DNA of 50,397 nucleotides from Ignavibacteriota bacterium. GTDB lineage: Bacteria > Bacteroidota > Ignavibacteria > UBA10030 > UBA6906. The notes beneath the pieces are model-generated. The model was not told the DNA's origin. It worked only from the letters and a program-made list of their open reading frames with translations, and did not search any database. The DNA lies in the NCBI GenBank assembly GCA_003162635.1, contig PMNE01000065.1, forward strand, positions 1-50,397, written 5' to 3'. The position numbers were made by a program, and so were the translations under genes. The number at the start of each line of letters is the position of its first letter. Position 1 is the first letter of the stretch. This document shows positions 7,199-16,263 of this stretch, in pieces.

Positions 7199-7945
7199 TC
7201 ACCGCGCATACTTCTTGTAGCGCTCGTTGATCCGTCCCCAGTGCAGGTTCGCAATGAAGTTGTCCACGTACGCGGCCCTTTTCGGACCGTCCTTGTGGTA
7301 GTACGCGTGCTCGAAGACGTCGACAGGGATCACGGGGATGCCGCCCCAGATCGCGCCGTAGTGGTGTTCATCGACGAGGATGTTCAGCAGCCGCTGTGAA
7401 TAGAGCTGGTCGTACACCAGCACGCCCCAGCCGCTCAGTTTCGCCGAGACCGCAGAGGCCTTGAAGTCGGCCTTCCACGCGTCGATCGATCCAAACTCCT
7501 TCTCGATGGCGGCCTTGACGTCGGGTCCCTTCGACACATCGCCATCCCCGCCCATCACCTCCCAGTAAATGTCGTGGAGGAGCGTCCCGGCATGGTTCCA
7601 TGTCTGGCGGCGTTTCAGCTCGCCGACAACGCTGTAGTTGCCATTCGCCCCGGCACGGTCGGCCGTCTCCAACGCCTTCTCGATATTGTTGAGGGCGGTG
7701 ACATATCCCTTGTGGTGGGTATTGTAATGCCAATCCGTTGTTTCGGCATCCACGACCGGTGCGAGGAGCTTTTTTGCTTCCTCATCGGAATACGGACGCG
7801 GCTTGAACTTCCACTCGTACGCCATATGTTGTTTCTCCTGTTGTTGTAGTAGTGTGAACAAATCGTTCGGCTTTGCTGCCGCAGACGGCAGAAGACTTCC
7901 CATCGTGACCGCTGCCGCGGTCTTCACAAAGGACCTGCGCTTCAC
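7199..7945 (-). CDS. Fe/Mn superoxide dismutase with Tat-type signal
   Basis: Converts superoxide to peroxide and oxygen. I start it at GTG 7945, because GGAGG lies five bases ahead; a frame to 8050 overlaps the A-type carrier gene. Residues 3-9 read RRSFVKT, a twin-arginine motif, followed by a short hydrophobic stretch ending SAAA. This suggests export in folded form. Metal ligands appear in the usual order: His in DWHYNTHHKGYV, His in WNHAG, and DVFEHAYYH supplying Asp and His. 248 residues including the leader. It is last in the suf operon, 43 bases after the carrier gene. Metal choice cannot be decided by eye. Confidence 0.9.
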   Translation of the reverse strand: MKRRSFVKTAAAVTMGSLLPSAAAKPNDLFTLLQQQEKQHMAYEWKFKPRPYSDEEAKKLLAPVVDAETTDWHYNTHHKGYVTALNNIEKALETADRAGANGNYSVVGELKRRQTWNHAGTLLHDIYWEVMGGDGDVSKGPDVKAAIEKEFGSIDAWKADFKASAVSAKLSGWGVLVYDQLYSQRLLNILVDEHHYGAIWGGIPVIPVDVFEHAYYHKDGPKRAAYVDNFIANLHWGRINERYKKYAR

Positions 7946-7988
7946 CGCTTCCTCCACTTTTTGTGGGACATCGCCTGGCGGACCGCTC

Positions 7989-8360
7989 TTACACCCCGAA
8001 GGAATTCCCGCACCCGCAGGTTTTGGCCGCCTGAGGATTATTGAAGACAAACCCCTTGCCGTTCAACCCGTCGCTGAAATCGAGAACCGTGCCGCCGATG
8101 TAGAAGAGGGATTTCGGATCAACGAACACCGTCACCCCCTGAAGCACGAACACCTTGTCGTTTTCCTTCGGGTGCTCGTCGAATCCAAGCACATACGACA
8201 GCCCCGAGCACCCTCCCCCCTTGACGCCAAGCCGGAGGCCGTGCGTTTGCGGAATGTTATTCTCCACCTTCAGCTTCAGCACCTGCGCCGCGGCCTTTTC
8301 GGTCAACGTGACCCCTTCGCCGGGCGCCGAAGCGCTTTCCGTCTGTGTTTCGGCCATCAT
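7989..8360 (-). CDS. A-type iron-sulfur carrier (IscA/SufA/ErpA family)
   Basis: 123 residues of the HesB/IscA family, which carries Fe-S clusters from the SUF scaffold to apoproteins. The three conserved cysteines are present: C51 in GGGCSG and C115/C117 in the CGCG tail. GFDEHP and DFSDGLNGKGFVFNNP also fit. Two ATGs stand in tandem (8360, 8357) directly after GGGGGGAGG, and either could start translation. An extra N-terminal stretch of about 15 polar residues precedes the domain. Position after sufT and before sod fits a SUF delivery role. SufA versus ErpA cannot be separated from sequence alone. Confidence 0.93.
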   Translation of the reverse strand: MMAETQTESASAPGEGVTLTEKAAAQVLKLKVENNIPQTHGLRLGVKGGGCSGLSYVLGFDEHPKENDKVFVLQGVTVFVDPKSLFYIGGTVLDFSDGLNGKGFVFNNPQAAKTCGCGNSFGV

Positions 8361-8438
8361 CCTCCCCCCTCTTCATGAATGTCAATGATACACCCAATGC
8401 GTCCCCGCCGCCCGCCGCGGCGCATGACCGCACTCTTC

Positions 8439-8783
8439 TCACATCCCCAATTCCAGCCGGGCCGCCTCCGTCATCATCGACGGAGTCCATGGCGGGTCCC
8501 ACACGATCGCGACCTTCGCAGCGCTGACACCGGGCACGCTCTTCACCTTCGTTTCGATCTCACGCGGCAGCGACTGGGCCGCGGGGCAGTACGGCGTCGT
8601 CAATGTCATCGTGATCATGACGCCGCCATCCATCGCCACCGCAACGCCATAGATCAATCCCAGTTCGTAGATGTTCACCGGAATTTCCGGGTCGTAGCAG
8701 GTCTTGATCATCTCAATCACCTGTCCCTCGATCAGCTTCTGTTCGATGGTGCTGATCTGTTCCGGTCCGTCGGTTTCTGCCAT
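8439..8783 (-). CDS. sufT: SufT-type MIP18/DUF59 protein
   Basis: 114 residues of the MIP18/DUF59 (PaaD-like) family, implicated in Fe-S cluster maturation. Visible: IKTCYDPEIPVNIYELGLIY with the conserved DPE and C, then TLTTPYCPAAQSLPREIE with the second cysteine, and VWDPPWTPSMMTEAAR near the C-terminus. The ATG at 8783 begins five bases after the sufU stop. A frame extending to 9128 is only overlap with sufU. Confidence 0.92.
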   Translation of the reverse strand: MAETDGPEQISTIEQKLIEGQVIEMIKTCYDPEIPVNIYELGLIYGVAVAMDGGVMITMTLTTPYCPAAQSLPREIETKVKSVPGVSAAKVAIVWDPPWTPSMMTEAARLELGM

Positions 8784-8788
8784 CGCAT

Positions 8789-9241
8789 TCACTCTGTCGA
8801 TACGGATGCTCCGGTCCCTTGCAGGGCCGCGTGGAGGGTGTGCCAGGCGAGACTGGCGCATTTGACGCGCGCCGGGAATTCGCTCACCCCTGAGAATGCG
8901 GCGAGTTTTCCGAGCCGGTCGAGATTCTTGTCGGCGTCGATCGACCCCGTGACCAGGGCATGGAAATCGTTGAATATTCTCTCCACCTCTTCCCTGGTCT
9001 TTCCCTTGACCATCGCGCTCATGACCGATGCGGAGGCCTTTGAGATCGCGCACCCCGTGCCGGTAAAGCTCACGTCGTCTATCCTGTCGCCATCCATCTT
9101 CACGTAGATCTTGTAATGATCCCCGCACAGGGGATTGTAGCCATCGACGGTCCTGGTCGGATCGACGAGCGGATGATAGTTCCTGGGACTCTTGTTGTGA
9201 TCGAGGATCACCTGTTGGTACAACTCACGAAGAGCGGACAT
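8789..9241 (-). CDS. sufU: SufU iron-sulfur assembly protein
   Basis: 150 residues of the IscU/SufU fold. It accepts sulfur from SufS and, in SUF systems of this kind, is a zinc-dependent sulfurtransferase. Cysteines C39 (NPLCGD, with conserved D41), C64 (GTGCAIS) and C128 (VKCASLAW) are at the normal positions. The insertion between the second and third cysteines, about 19 residues longer than in IscU, supports SufU rather than IscU. Its ATG at 9241 overlaps the sufS stop by one base (TGATG). Confidence 0.95.
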   Translation of the reverse strand: MSALRELYQQVILDHNKSPRNYHPLVDPTRTVDGYNPLCGDHYKIYVKMDGDRIDDVSFTGTGCAISKASASVMSAMVKGKTREEVERIFNDFHALVTGSIDADKNLDRLGKLAAFSGVSEFPARVKCASLAWHTLHAALQGTGASVSTE

Positions 9242-10503
9242 CAGCCAAGTACCTCGATGACTTTGCGGAGGGCGCCGATGAACACATCGATCTCCTCCTT
9301 GGTGTTGTAGAATGCGAACGAAGCGCGGGCTGTCGCAGGAACGCCGAACCGCTGCATGACGGGCTGAGCGCAATGGTGTCCCGTCCTGATTGCGATCCCC
9401 TCATCGTCAAGGATGGTCCCGATATCGTGCGGGTGGATCCCTTCGATGACAAAGGAAAGCACGCCCGCCTTTTCCCTTGCCGTACCGATGATCCGAAGCC
9501 CCGGGATCTCCCCGACCAGCCGTGTCGCATAGGACAGCAGTTCCTGTTCGAACGCCGCGACCCCGGCCATGTCGAGTTCGTTCATGTAGTCGATCGCTGC
9601 TCCCAGTCCGATCCCCCCGGCAATGCTGGGCGTCCCCGCCTCGAACTTGTACGGCAAGTCGTTGTAGATGGTCTTCTCGAACGTGACCGATTTGATCATG
9701 TCGCCTCCGCCCTGGTAGGGGGGCATGGCATCAAGGAGCTTGGTCTTTCCGTAGAGAATCCCGACGCCGGTCGGACCGAACATCTTGTGAGCAGAGAACG
9801 TATAGAAATCCGCATCGAGTTCCCGCACATCGACTTTCATGTGAGGGACCGCCTGCGCTCCGTCGATCAGGACCGGTATCCCCTGCGCGTGCGCAAGGTC
9901 GATCATCTTCCTCACGGGGTTGATCGTCCCCAGGGCATTCGAAACATGCGTCAACGCGACGATCTTCGTCCTCGGGGTAAGAAGCTTCTCATATTCCCCG
10001 AGGATGATCTCGCCGGCATCGTTGATGGGAATAACCCGCAGCACTCCGCCGGTTTTCTCACACAGGATCTGCCAGGGGACGATATTGGAATGATGCTCCA
10101 TTGTCGAGATCAGGATCTCGTCTCCCGGCCCGACCTTCATGGGACCGTAGGTGGAAGAGACCAGGTTGATCCCCTCGGTCGTCCCGCGCACGAAGATGAT
10201 CTCCCGGTGATGCGCGGCGTTCAGAAAGTGTTGGACCTTGACGCGCGCCGCTTCATACGCCTGCGTCGCCCGCTCGCTCAGGTAGTGAACGCCGCGGTGG
10301 ATGTTTGAGTTCTCCTCCTCGTAATACCGCATCAGGGTGTCGATCACGACCTGCGGCTTCTGGCTCGTCGCAGCATTATCGAAGTACACCAGCGGCTTGC
10401 CGTTCACTCTCTGGCGGAGAAGCGGAAAATGGTGCCGGCATCCCCGGATGGCGAGGAATCGGTCTTTGAGGTCCTGATCGGATTGTGAGGTTACGGTATG
10501 CAT
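9241..10503 (-). CDS. sufS: SufS cysteine desulfurase (group II)
   Basis: 420 residues, PLP-dependent; releases sulfur from cysteine for Fe-S assembly. PLP lysine is K240 in FSAHKMFGPTG. The catalytic cysteine is C378 in RTGHHCAQPVMQR, the short-loop arrangement of group II enzymes. STMEHHSNIVPW and IDGAQAVPH are also typical. Start ATG at 10503 overlaps the last 13 bases of sufD. It is paired with SufU, the usual sulfur acceptor of this class. A second desulfurase of group I lies at the head of the same operon. Confidence 0.97.
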   Translation of the reverse strand: MHTVTSQSDQDLKDRFLAIRGCRHHFPLLRQRVNGKPLVYFDNAATSQKPQVVIDTLMRYYEEENSNIHRGVHYLSERATQAYEAARVKVQHFLNAAHHREIIFVRGTTEGINLVSSTYGPMKVGPGDEILISTMEHHSNIVPWQILCEKTGGVLRVIPINDAGEIILGEYEKLLTPRTKIVALTHVSNALGTINPVRKMIDLAHAQGIPVLIDGAQAVPHMKVDVRELDADFYTFSAHKMFGPTGVGILYGKTKLLDAMPPYQGGGDMIKSVTFEKTIYNDLPYKFEAGTPSIAGGIGLGAAIDYMNELDMAGVAAFEQELLSYATRLVGEIPGLRIIGTAREKAGVLSFVIEGIHPHDIGTILDDEGIAIRTGHHCAQPVMQRFGVPATARASFAFYNTKEEIDVFIGALRKVIEVLG

Positions 10504-11849
10504 AGGTCCTCGCTTGCCACCCGTCCCTGCTGGAGGCGGGTACGGAAGAACGTGGTCAATCTGTCGCGGAGCGGGGCCACATGGATCCTCCTGATGATGT
10601 CCCCCGCGAACGCGAACGTGAGTAGATCGCGCGCTGCAGCTTCGTCGAGCCCCCGCGAACGGAGGTAGAACACCTGCTCGTCATTCAGTCGCCCCACTGC
10701 CGCCCCGTGAGTGCATTTCACGTCGTCGGCAAATATCTCCAGTTGCGGTTTCGTGTCGATGGTCGCCTCGTCGGAAAGGAGAAGCGTTCTGTTCGTCTGC
10801 TTCGCGTCGGTCTTCTGGGCGTCCTGCCGGACGAAGATTTTCCCGTTAAAGACGCCCCGGGCCTTTCCATCGAGAATCGATTTGTACAGCTCATGGCTCG
10901 TGCACTTCGGCTTCGCATGGTCGATGATCGTGTGGTTGTCGACAAGCTGCGCCCCGGACGCCACCGCGAGACCGTTCAAGGTGCATTCGCCGTCTTCCCC
11001 TTCGAAGACCGCGCTCACCGTGTTCCGGACAAGCAATCCCCCCAGGACGATCGCGTTGGAGGCGACGACGCTCCCCTTGCCCAGCTGAAAATGGGTTGCC
11101 CCCGTATGGAACGCCGAAGGGCTCTCGATCTGCAGCGTATCGTGCTCCACAACGGCTCCCGCCCCGGCAAACACGTCCGTCACTGCGTTCGTCCAGTAGA
11201 CGTTGTTCGCAAGAGAGACATAACTTTCGACGATGGTGACCCGCGCTTCCTTCCCCGCGACGATCACGATGCGGGGCGCGGTCATGAAGGGAACCGGGCG
11301 GGCGGACGCGACGAAGAGAAGATGGATCGGCCGATCGAGCGCCGTGCCGTCCTCCAACAGGACAAATGCCCCGTCGTGCAGAAAGGCCGTGTTGAGCGCT
11401 GCGGGAAGCGTCCCGTCGCTGATGACGTGCCGAGAGAGGTATGCCATCACCTCGTCCGGTTTCTGCCTGAGCGCCTGGGCGAGACTGACGACCCGGATGC
11501 CGGGAGGCAACGACGGCAGCGCGGAGAGATTCGGAGACCACTGCCCATCGACAAAGACGACTTCCGCCGCGGCTCCTTCTCCAAGAAGTGATCCCTCAAG
11601 ATCGGCATGCGTCACGCCGGCGTCGTCACCCGCAAGCGCCGGAATGAATTCCGTCCGCGCCAGAGGGGCAAGGTTTGTGAAGCGCCACTCCTCATGGGAC
11701 GTCGTGGGAAAACCCGTCGCCGCGAACTTCGCCATCGATGCACGCCGAAGTCCATGGAGAGCCGTCGATGTTCCGCCGTTCAACCCCTTCTCGAACTGTG
11801 CGAATTTCGCCGCGTACCATTCCTGCGTCTGTGCTCTTCCGTCATTCAT
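10491..11849 (-). CDS. sufD: SufD, Fe-S scaffold component
   Basis: 452 residues, partner of SufB in the SufBC2D complex. N-terminal helical part ends with GFPTTSHEEWRFTN, a SufD hallmark. The middle is a long beta-helix, and the C-terminal part carries HGAAVGRLNDEQVFYLRSRG followed by a helical tail. Its ATG overlaps the sufC stop as ATGA. Gene order B-C-D-S-U matches the compact SUF operons of many bacteria. Confidence 0.95.
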   Translation of the reverse strand: MNDGRAQTQEWYAAKFAQFEKGLNGGTSTALHGLRRASMAKFAATGFPTTSHEEWRFTNLAPLARTEFIPALAGDDAGVTHADLEGSLLGEGAAAEVVFVDGQWSPNLSALPSLPPGIRVVSLAQALRQKPDEVMAYLSRHVISDGTLPAALNTAFLHDGAFVLLEDGTALDRPIHLLFVASARPVPFMTAPRIVIVAGKEARVTIVESYVSLANNVYWTNAVTDVFAGAGAVVEHDTLQIESPSAFHTGATHFQLGKGSVVASNAIVLGGLLVRNTVSAVFEGEDGECTLNGLAVASGAQLVDNHTIIDHAKPKCTSHELYKSILDGKARGVFNGKIFVRQDAQKTDAKQTNRTLLLSDEATIDTKPQLEIFADDVKCTHGAAVGRLNDEQVFYLRSRGLDEAAARDLLTFAFAGDIIRRIHVAPLRDRLTTFFRTRLQQGRVASEDLCIP

Positions 11850-12631
11850 GAGCGTGCCGGCTCCTGCGCCTGCGCGACACCCGCTTCATCCCTCAGCCAA
11901 TCGTATCCCTTTTCTTCCAGCTTCAGGGCAAGTTCCCTTCCGCCTGATTTGACGATTCTCCCATCCATCAGGACGTGCACCACGTCGGGGACGATGTAAT
12001 TGAGCAGGCGCTGATAGTGCGTGACGACGACAACCGCCTTGTCCTTCGCGTGCAGCTTATTGACCCCTTCGGCAACGATCCTGAGGGCGTCGATATCGAG
12101 GCCGGAATCAGTTTCATCCAGGATCGCCAGCCGCGGTTCGAGCACCGCCATCTGAAAGATCTCGTTCCGCTTCTTCTCCCCTCCCGAGAAGCCCTCGTTG
12201 ACCGGCCGCTGCAGGAGGCTCTCGTCGATGTCGACGAACGCCATGCGTTTCTTCACGAGGGCAATAAACTCGATCGCGTCCAGTTCGTCCTCGCCGCGAT
12301 GCTTGCGGATGGCGTTCAAGGCCGCCTTCAGGAAATACATGTTCGATACCCCGGGGATCTCCACGGGATACTGGAAAGCCAGAAACAACCCTTCACGGGC
12401 CCGTTCCTCCGGCGCCATCGCCAGCAGATCCTTCCCCTGGTACCGGACTTCCCCCCGGGTCACCACGTAGCTCTCACGGCCGGCCAACACGCCTGCGAGG
12501 GTACTCTTCCCCGAGCCGTTCGGCCCCATGATTGCGTGGACCTCGCCCGCCTCGACCGACAGGCTGATGCCGGTGAGGATTTCATTCCCATTGACTCCCG
12601 CGTGCAGATCTTTCACTTCCAACAGACTCAT
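11846..12631 (-). CDS. sufC: SufC ATPase
   Basis: Soluble ABC-type ATPase that drives conformational change of SufB-SufD. Walker A is GPNGSGKST, signature FSGGEKKRNEIFQMA, Walker B LAILDETDSGLDIDAL, with the SufC-specific YPVEIPGVSN region. I begin at ATG 12631 (MSLLEVKDLHAG), because GGGAG lies nine bases ahead. An in-frame ATG at 12640 abuts that ribosome site. About 261 residues. No transmembrane partner is encoded nearby, consistent with SUF rather than transport. Confidence 0.96.
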   Translation of the reverse strand: MSLLEVKDLHAGVNGNEILTGISLSVEAGEVHAIMGPNGSGKSTLAGVLAGRESYVVTRGEVRYQGKDLLAMAPEERAREGLFLAFQYPVEIPGVSNMYFLKAALNAIRKHRGEDELDAIEFIALVKKRMAFVDIDESLLQRPVNEGFSGGEKKRNEIFQMAVLEPRLAILDETDSGLDIDALRIVAEGVNKLHAKDKAVVVVTHYQRLLNYIVPDVVHVLMDGRIVKSGGRELALKLEEKGYDWLRDEAGVAQAQEPARS

Positions 12632-12692
12632 TGCATTCATCTCCCATGATCATTGAGAGGCCGCTCTCACCGGGGCCGCCGCCGGTGGTGTG

Positions 12693-14144
12693 TCACCCCA
12701 CGCTTCCCTCGAGACTGACGCCGAGGAGCTTCTGGGCTTCGACGGCAAACTCCATCGGCAACTCGCGGAATACTTCCTTACAGAAGCCGTTGACGATCAT
12801 ATTCACTGCATCCTCCGTTGAGAGCCCCCGCTGTCGACAGTAGAAAATCTGGTCCTCGCCGATCTTCGAGGTCGATGCTTCGTGTTCCACGATCGCGCTG
12901 GTGTTTTTCACCTCGATGTACGGGAAGGTATGTGCCCCGCAGGTGTCGCCGAGCAGCAACGAGTCGCACTGGGAGAAGTTGCGTGCGTTGACCGCATTTC
13001 TCTTCACCTCCACCAGTCCGCGGTACGAGTTCTGACCGTGACCGGCCGAGATCCCCTTGGACACGATCGTGCTCTTCGTGTTGCGGCCGATATGAATCAT
13101 CTTCGTTCCCGTATCGGCCTGCTGGCGGTTGTTGGTGACGGCGACGGAATAGAACTCGCCGACGGAGTTGTCGCCGATCAGAAGAACGCTTGGATACTTC
13201 CAGGTGATGGCCGATCCGGTCTCCACCTGCGTCCAGGAAATGCGCGAATTCGCCCCTGCGCACTTCCCCCGTTTCGTCACGAAGTTGTAGATTCCGCCCT
13301 TCCCCTCCTTGTCGCCCGGGTACCAGTTCTGTACCGTCGAATACTTGATCCGTGCGTTCTCGAGGGCCACGAGCTCCACGACTGCGGCATGAAGCTGGTT
13401 CGTATCGCGCATTGGCGCGGTGCACCCCTCCAGGTAGCTCACGGATGCGCCTTCCTCCGCGACAATCAGGGTCCTTTCAAACTGTCCCGTCTCCGCCGCG
13501 TTAATTCTGAAGTAGGTCGAGAGCTCCATCGGGCAGCGTACTCCCTTCGGGATGAAGCAAAAGGAGCCGTCGCTGAACACAGCGGCATTCAACGCCGCAA
13601 AGAAATTATCTCCCGGCGGCACCACCGATCCGAGGTATTTCCTGACCAGGTCGGGATGTTCCCGCACCGCCTCGGAGAACGAGCAGAAAACGATGCCGAG
13701 TTCGCTCAGTTTCTCCTTGAAGGTCGTCGCCACGGAGACGCTGTCGAACACGGCGTCCACCGCGACACCCGAGAGCCGCTCCTGCTCGCCGAGGGATATG
13801 CCCAGCTTCGTGTACGTCTTCAGGAGTTCAGGATCGACGTCGCTGAGGCTTTGCGTCTTCGGCGCGCGTTTCGGCGCGGAGTAATAAATCATGTTCTGGT
13901 AATCGATAGGTTCGTGCGTGATATTCGGCCACATCGGCTCCGCCATCGTCTTCCAATGGCCGTATGCCTTCAGCCGCCATTCGAGGAGCCACGCAGGTTC
14001 CGCCTTCTTCGTGGAGATAAACCTGATAATCTCTTCACTCAGCCCGCGCGGCGCCGCATCCGCTTCGATGTCGGTGACAAAGCCGTACTTGTATTCACGG
14101 TTCGCGAACTCTTCTATCGTATTGGTATTGGTCTCAGTGCTCAT
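12693..14144 (-). CDS. sufB: SufB, Fe-S scaffold
   Basis: 483 residues, main scaffold for cluster assembly in SufBC2D. Diagnostic stretches: [60 protein letters not shown] and the C-terminal [21 protein letters not shown]. Cysteine in [13 protein letters not shown] lies in the region that holds catalytic cysteines in SufB. ATG at 14144 follows AGAGGT. A 52-base gap separates it from sufC, the second-largest gap inside this part of the operon, with no visible terminator. Confidence 0.97.
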   Translation of the reverse strand: MSTETNTNTIEEFANREYKYGFVTDIEADAAPRGLSEEIIRFISTKKAEPAWLLEWRLKAYGHWKTMAEPMWPNITHEPIDYQNMIYYSAPKRAPKTQSLSDVDPELLKTYTKLGISLGEQERLSGVAVDAVFDSVSVATTFKEKLSELGIVFCSFSEAVREHPDLVRKYLGSVVPPGDNFFAALNAAVFSDGSFCFIPKGVRCPMELSTYFRINAAETGQFERTLIVAEEGASVSYLEGCTAPMRDTNQLHAAVVELVALENARIKYSTVQNWYPGDKEGKGGIYNFVTKRGKCAGANSRISWTQVETGSAITWKYPSVLLIGDNSVGEFYSVAVTNNRQQADTGTKMIHIGRNTKSTIVSKGISAGHGQNSYRGLVEVKRNAVNARNFSQCDSLLLGDTCGAHTFPYIEVKNTSAIVEHEASTSKIGEDQIFYCRQRGLSTEDAVNMIVNGFCKEVFRELPMEFAVEAQKLLGVSLEGSVG

Positions 14145-14225
14145 GACCTCTGCCTGTTGTTGTCATCGCCGTGCTCGTTCCCTTCTTACCGTCAATGCCC
14201 GATCATGGATTCGCTCGGAACGGCA

Positions 14226-14597
14226 CTACCCTTTGGCCGGCTCCGGCGCGGGCACGGCCGGCGGCGGCATTGCAGCAACCGCTTTGGGGGGGGCCGGCCT
14301 GGCAGGTGCTGCGGGGGCCTTGATCTGGGGCTTCCTGTATTCGGGATTGTTCACCACCCATGTCTGCTTGTCGACCGGCATGAAGATCTTCTTCTCCTCC
14401 ATTGATCGGATGAATTCCCGCGCGACGGCTTCCCCATCCGTATAGCCGATCCTCATCCCCTTTCGTTCCAGCAGGGACTGTATGCCGTATTGGATGTCGC
14501 GAAAGAACACGTTGGATTCATGATAGATGGGAAAATGCGATTTCAGGAAATCAAGCACTTCCTTCTCATTCTGGAGAATGTACGAGAGCTGCTTCAT
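14226..14597 (-). CDS. unknown protein inside the suf operon
   Basis: 123 residues with no family I recognise. Residues 1-90 look like a small alpha-rich globular domain, with helices around EKEVLDFLKSHF and EAVAREFIRSMEEKK and a short strand at QTWVV. From about residue 93 the tail is almost only Pro, Ala and Lys (for example APAAPARPAPPK), probably disordered. There are no cysteines, so it is unlikely to bind a cluster by itself. It sits 19 bases after the nifS-type gene and 81 bases before sufB, in the operon order, which suggests a role linked to sulfur or Fe-S handling. Confidence 0.7.
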   Translation of the reverse strand: MKQLSYILQNEKEVLDFLKSHFPIYHESNVFFRDIQYGIQSLLERKGMRIGYTDGEAVAREFIRSMEEKKIFMPVDKQTWVVNNPEYRKPQIKAPAAPARPAPPKAVAAMPPPAVPAPEPAKG

Positions 14598-14616
14598 GTC
14601 GTTGTTGCCGCCTTCC

Positions 14617-15792
14617 TCAATGGATGTGCACGGGGTGATGGGCTTTCTCCCGCAGCGACCGCACCTCTTCGGTCACGCGCCTGATCGTGTACTCAATTTC
14701 TTCCTGCTCCGTAAAGCGTCCGAGGCCGAACCTGATCGTCGCAGCGGCCTCTTCCCCTGAGAGGCCGATTGCCCGGAGAACGTGGGACGGCTCCGGCTGC
14801 GCAGAACTGCAGGCGGAACCGGCGGAAACGGCGATGTCCCGCATTGCCATGATGAGCGAATCTGCCGGGGCGCGTTCGAAAGTGATGCTTGCGTTGTGGG
14901 GCAGCTTCCTGTCCGGATTGCCGTTCACGCGGAGATCGTCGAGCGAGGCAAGGAATCCGTCGACGAGCTGGTCGCGAAGTCGGGAGGTGCGCAAGGCATC
15001 ATCCCCCATCTCGTCCCGGGCGATCTCTGCCGCTTTGCCGAATCCCGCTATCCCGGGGACATTCAACGTGCCGGAACGCATCCCCCTTTCGTGCCCCCCG
15101 CCATCCATCTGCGGAACCAACCTGACGCGGGGTTCACCGCCGCGGATGAAGAGAGCGCCCACGCCCTTCGGGCCGTACATCTTGTGCGCGCAGAACGACA
15201 TCATGTCGATATGCATCTCCCGCACATCGATCGGGATCTTCCCCACCGCCTGACTCGCATCCGTGTGGAAGAGTATCCCCCGCTCCCGGCAAAGTGCTCC
15301 GATCTCCCCGAGCGGCGCGATCGTCCCGATCTCATTATTGGCCGCCATGACGCTGACCAGGACCGTCTCCGGGCGCAGCGCCCGGGCGACATCCTCCGGA
15401 TTGACCGACCCGCAGCCATCGACGCCAAGCGTTGTCACATCCCAACCCCAGCCGCGAAGGCGGGCACAGGTATCGAGAACCGCCCTGTGTTCCGTCGCGA
15501 CGGTGACGATGTGTTTCTCCCCCGCGCGCTTCGATCCGTCCAAACCCTTGAGGGCGAGGTTGACCGATTCGGTTGCCCCGCTCGTAAAAACGATCTCCTC
15601 CGGTTTTGCGCCGATCAACCGTGCAACACGCTCCCGCGCCATATCAACCGCCGCCTCCGCCCTCCAGCCAAATTCGTGCTGACGGCTCGCAGCATTCCCG
15701 TATTCCCCGTTCAGGAGCGGGAGGATCACCGCGACAACCCGCGGGTCAACCCTCGTTGTGGCGTGGTTATCAAGATAGATGGGAAGTTTCAT
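14617..15792 (-). CDS. NifS/IscS-type cysteine desulfurase (group I)
   Basis: 391 residues. PLP lysine K204 in SFCAHKMYGPKG, His102 in TEHRAVLDT stacking on PLP, and catalytic C328 in the long flexible loop SAGSACSSAQPEPSHVL. The extended loop marks group I, distinct from SufS at 9241. Start ATG 15792 lies only 4 bases after the rrf2 stop. In the order rrf2-desulfurase the pair resembles iscR-iscS, yet no iscU follows; instead SUF genes do. The extra desulfurase may serve tRNA thiolation (mnmA is at 23584) or cluster assembly; sequence cannot decide. Confidence 0.93.
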   Translation of the reverse strand: MKLPIYLDNHATTRVDPRVVAVILPLLNGEYGNAASRQHEFGWRAEAAVDMARERVARLIGAKPEEIVFTSGATESVNLALKGLDGSKRAGEKHIVTVATEHRAVLDTCARLRGWGWDVTTLGVDGCGSVNPEDVARALRPETVLVSVMAANNEIGTIAPLGEIGALCRERGILFHTDASQAVGKIPIDVREMHIDMMSFCAHKMYGPKGVGALFIRGGEPRVRLVPQMDGGGHERGMRSGTLNVPGIAGFGKAAEIARDEMGDDALRTSRLRDQLVDGFLASLDDLRVNGNPDRKLPHNASITFERAPADSLIMAMRDIAVSAGSACSSAQPEPSHVLRAIGLSGEEAAATIRFGLGRFTEQEEIEYTIRRVTEEVRSLREKAHHPVHIH

Positions 15793-15796
15793 GGCC

Positions 15797-16201
15797 TCAC
15801 ACGATCTCCGACAACATCATGGTGCTGAACGCCCGTTCGATGTTCGCCTGCACTTTGATGAGCGGCGACTTGATCGTGCAGACCGTGAACACCGTGCAAC
15901 TTTCAGGGCCGTCCGACATGCACTGAGCGATCACGGGCTGCATTCCTTCTATCGCGTTGATGATCATCGAGACGGGTATGTCACCCGGATTCCGCGTTAA
16001 TGCATATCCCCCGCGGACCCCCTGATGGGAGACGATGAGCCCCGACTTCGTCAACTTCTGGAGCACCTTGGCGACAAGTTCGTACGGAATCTTGTAGGCA
16101 TCGGCGATCTCTTTCGCGGTGACAATTTCGCCGGTGGGTTTTGTCGCAATGTGCCCGATCGCGATCAGTCCGTATTCGACTTTCTTTGAGAGTCTTACCA
16201 T
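15797..16201 (-). CDS. Rrf2-family regulator, IscR/SufR-like
   Basis: 134 residues. A winged helix-turn-helix occupies residues 1-80 (SKKVEYGLIAIGHIA, then recognition-helix region YELVAKVLQKLTKSGL and the wing GVRGGYAL). Three cysteines C94, C102 and C108 follow with spacing C-x7-C-x5-C, the region where IscR holds its [2Fe-2S] cluster. The likely role is to sense Fe-S status and control the operon it heads. ATG 16201 is preceded by GAGGTGAT. A near-palindrome at 16264-16284 is a candidate binding site. Confidence 0.92.
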   Translation of the reverse strand: MVRLSKKVEYGLIAIGHIATKPTGEIVTAKEIADAYKIPYELVAKVLQKLTKSGLIVSHQGVRGGYALTRNPGDIPVSMIINAIEGMQPVIAQCMSDGPESCTVFTVCTIKSPLIKVQANIERAFSTMMLSEIV

Positions 16202-16263
16202 GCTATCACCTCACATGCCGATGTCGGGCAGGGAGCAACACTTATGGAGGAATTCCATTCCAT

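Noticed and set aside
7199-8050. Longer SOD start at TTG 8050
   Set aside because: It overlaps the A-type carrier gene; GTG 7945 has a well-placed ribosome site and begins directly at the twin-arginine leader.
12882-14405. A 507-codon plus-strand frame across sufB
   Set aside because: It is antisense to sufB, whose motifs are unambiguous; its own sequence is rich in Arg, His and Asp with no domain.
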